IMG/VR virus record: IMGVR_UViG_3300017750_000125
Location: 1-23,089 of that record
Source of the DNA: a virus
Direction: 5' to 3' (one strand)
DNA: 23,089 nt
In this document: one piece after another, positions 22,850-23,089 of the stretch
How the letters are laid out: every line of letters starts with the position of its first letter
Numbering within the stretch: position 1 is the stretch's first letter
Translations under genes and position numbers: made by a program
Notes under the pieces: generated by a model
The model's input: the letters and a program-made list of their open reading frames with translations, nothing else
Told to the model about the DNA's origin: nothing
Database searches by the model: none

Positions 22850-22869
22850 CACTGATATATGGTGTTTGC

Positions 22870-23079
22870 ATGTATTTACAGGATTACATTAGAGAACAAA
22901 GACTTAGCATGAGGCGGTTTGCTTGGAAAGCTGGCTTGTCTGTCTCTGCTGTGTCTCGCATACTATCTAATCAGCGTTTTCCTACGCCCGAATCTATGCG
23001 GCGTATCTCTCTAGCAACTGATGGAAAGGTAAAAGCTAATGACTTCTACGAACAACACCACAGCCAGCGATTACGTTAA
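22870..23079 (+). CDS. XRE-type helix-turn-helix regulator
   Basis: 69 residues from ATG 22870. The longer frame from 22744 runs antisense through the exonuclease gene and is not used. YIREQRLSMRRFAWKAGLSV, SAVSRILSNQRFPTPESMRR gives a full helix-turn-helix (about 12-45): RFAWKAGLSVSAVSRILSNQ. It is the length of Cro-like repressors. It is transcribed away from the exonuclease across a 68-bp gap. The -35/-10 pair for it is poor (TTGCCA, 15 bases, TATATG), which would give a nearly leaderless mRNA. It may be an early-gene repressor or a Cro-like switch. Confidence 0.7.
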   Translation: MYLQDYIREQRLSMRRFAWKAGLSVSAVSRILSNQRFPTPESMRRISLATDGKVKANDFYEQHHSQRLR

Positions 23080-23089
23080 CTGCCCTGAC

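Noticed and set aside
22744-22869. N-terminal extension of the helix-turn-helix gene to ATG 22744
   Set aside because: It would run antisense over the exonuclease start and promoter and adds 42 residues without any recognisable domain; the helix-turn-helix unit starts after ATG 22870.
1-23089. tRNA genes, CRISPR arrays, insertion sequences, integrase or attachment sites
   Set aside because: No cloverleaf-like element, regular short repeats with spacers, transposase motif or integrase motif was seen by reading; a covariance-model search would be needed to exclude a tRNA fully.

Overview
The window is about 23 kb of a tailed double-stranded DNA phage genome, tightly packed and with no bacterial housekeeping genes. 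It looks like a marine podovirus with a T7-type virion. The evidence is the ordered run of a tail tubular A-like protein, a tail tubular B-like protein, a small GNAT-like protein of gp13 size, a gp14-like protein, a gp15-sized internal protein, two large internal (ejection-type) proteins and a fibre with a T7 gp17-like N-terminus. The small lysine-rich proteins, the holin of the GTA three-transmembrane type and the DUF6378-like and zinc-ribbon ORFs resemble genes I associate with uncultured marine phages of alphaproteobacteria. The host assignment is inference only. Terminase, portal, major capsid, DNA polymerase and any phage RNA polymerase are not in the window.

Layout. Positions 1-534 (+) hold the last codons of an upstream gene and a beta-rich structural protein. 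A strong GC hairpin terminator follows at 541-574, the position T7 uses for its terminator after the capsid gene. Positions 584-11320 (+) encode a small PD-(D/E)XK-like protein, the two tail tube proteins and the internal virion proteins. Positions 11371-16753 (+) form a fibre region: a T7-type fibre, a small beta-sandwich protein, a second fibre, and then three successive pairs of receptor-binding-type protein plus small tail-assembly chaperone. Two of the receptor-binding-type proteins are recognisable paralogues of each other, and so are two of the chaperones. Positions 16753-19721 (+) are a lysis and accessory cassette: a one-TM holin candidate, an exported Cys-containing small protein, a membrane-anchored coiled-coil protein, a PD-(D/E)XK endonuclease, a TM/coiled-coil protein, a three-TM-type holin, an M15A peptidase endolysin and three very basic small proteins.

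At about 19.7 kb transcription converges. Positions 19708-22801 (-) carry a DNA recombination and early module. Read from right to left it contains a RecB/Cas4-like PD-(D/E)XK exonuclease, two small proteins, a putative ssDNA-annealing protein, a small DUF736-like protein, a protein with an SSB-type acidic tip (DDEVPF), a DUF6378-like protein and two short overlapping zinc-ribbon ORFs. Exonuclease, annealase and an SSB-like protein together suggest a lambda Red-like recombination or replication-repair system. A 69-residue XRE-type helix-turn-helix protein lies divergently at 22870 (+). The 68-bp gap between it and the exonuclease has a good sigma70-like promoter for the leftward operon, so this is probably the early control region.

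Genes are spaced by a few bases or overlap (ATGA, TAATG, ATGACTGA), which implies a few long polycistronic transcripts and translational coupling. I saw no tRNA, rRNA, CRISPR array, insertion sequence or integrase. Several start codons were moved downstream from the longest open frame on the basis of Shine-Dalgarno (SD) position or gene overlap, and four genes below 60 codons were found by direct translation.
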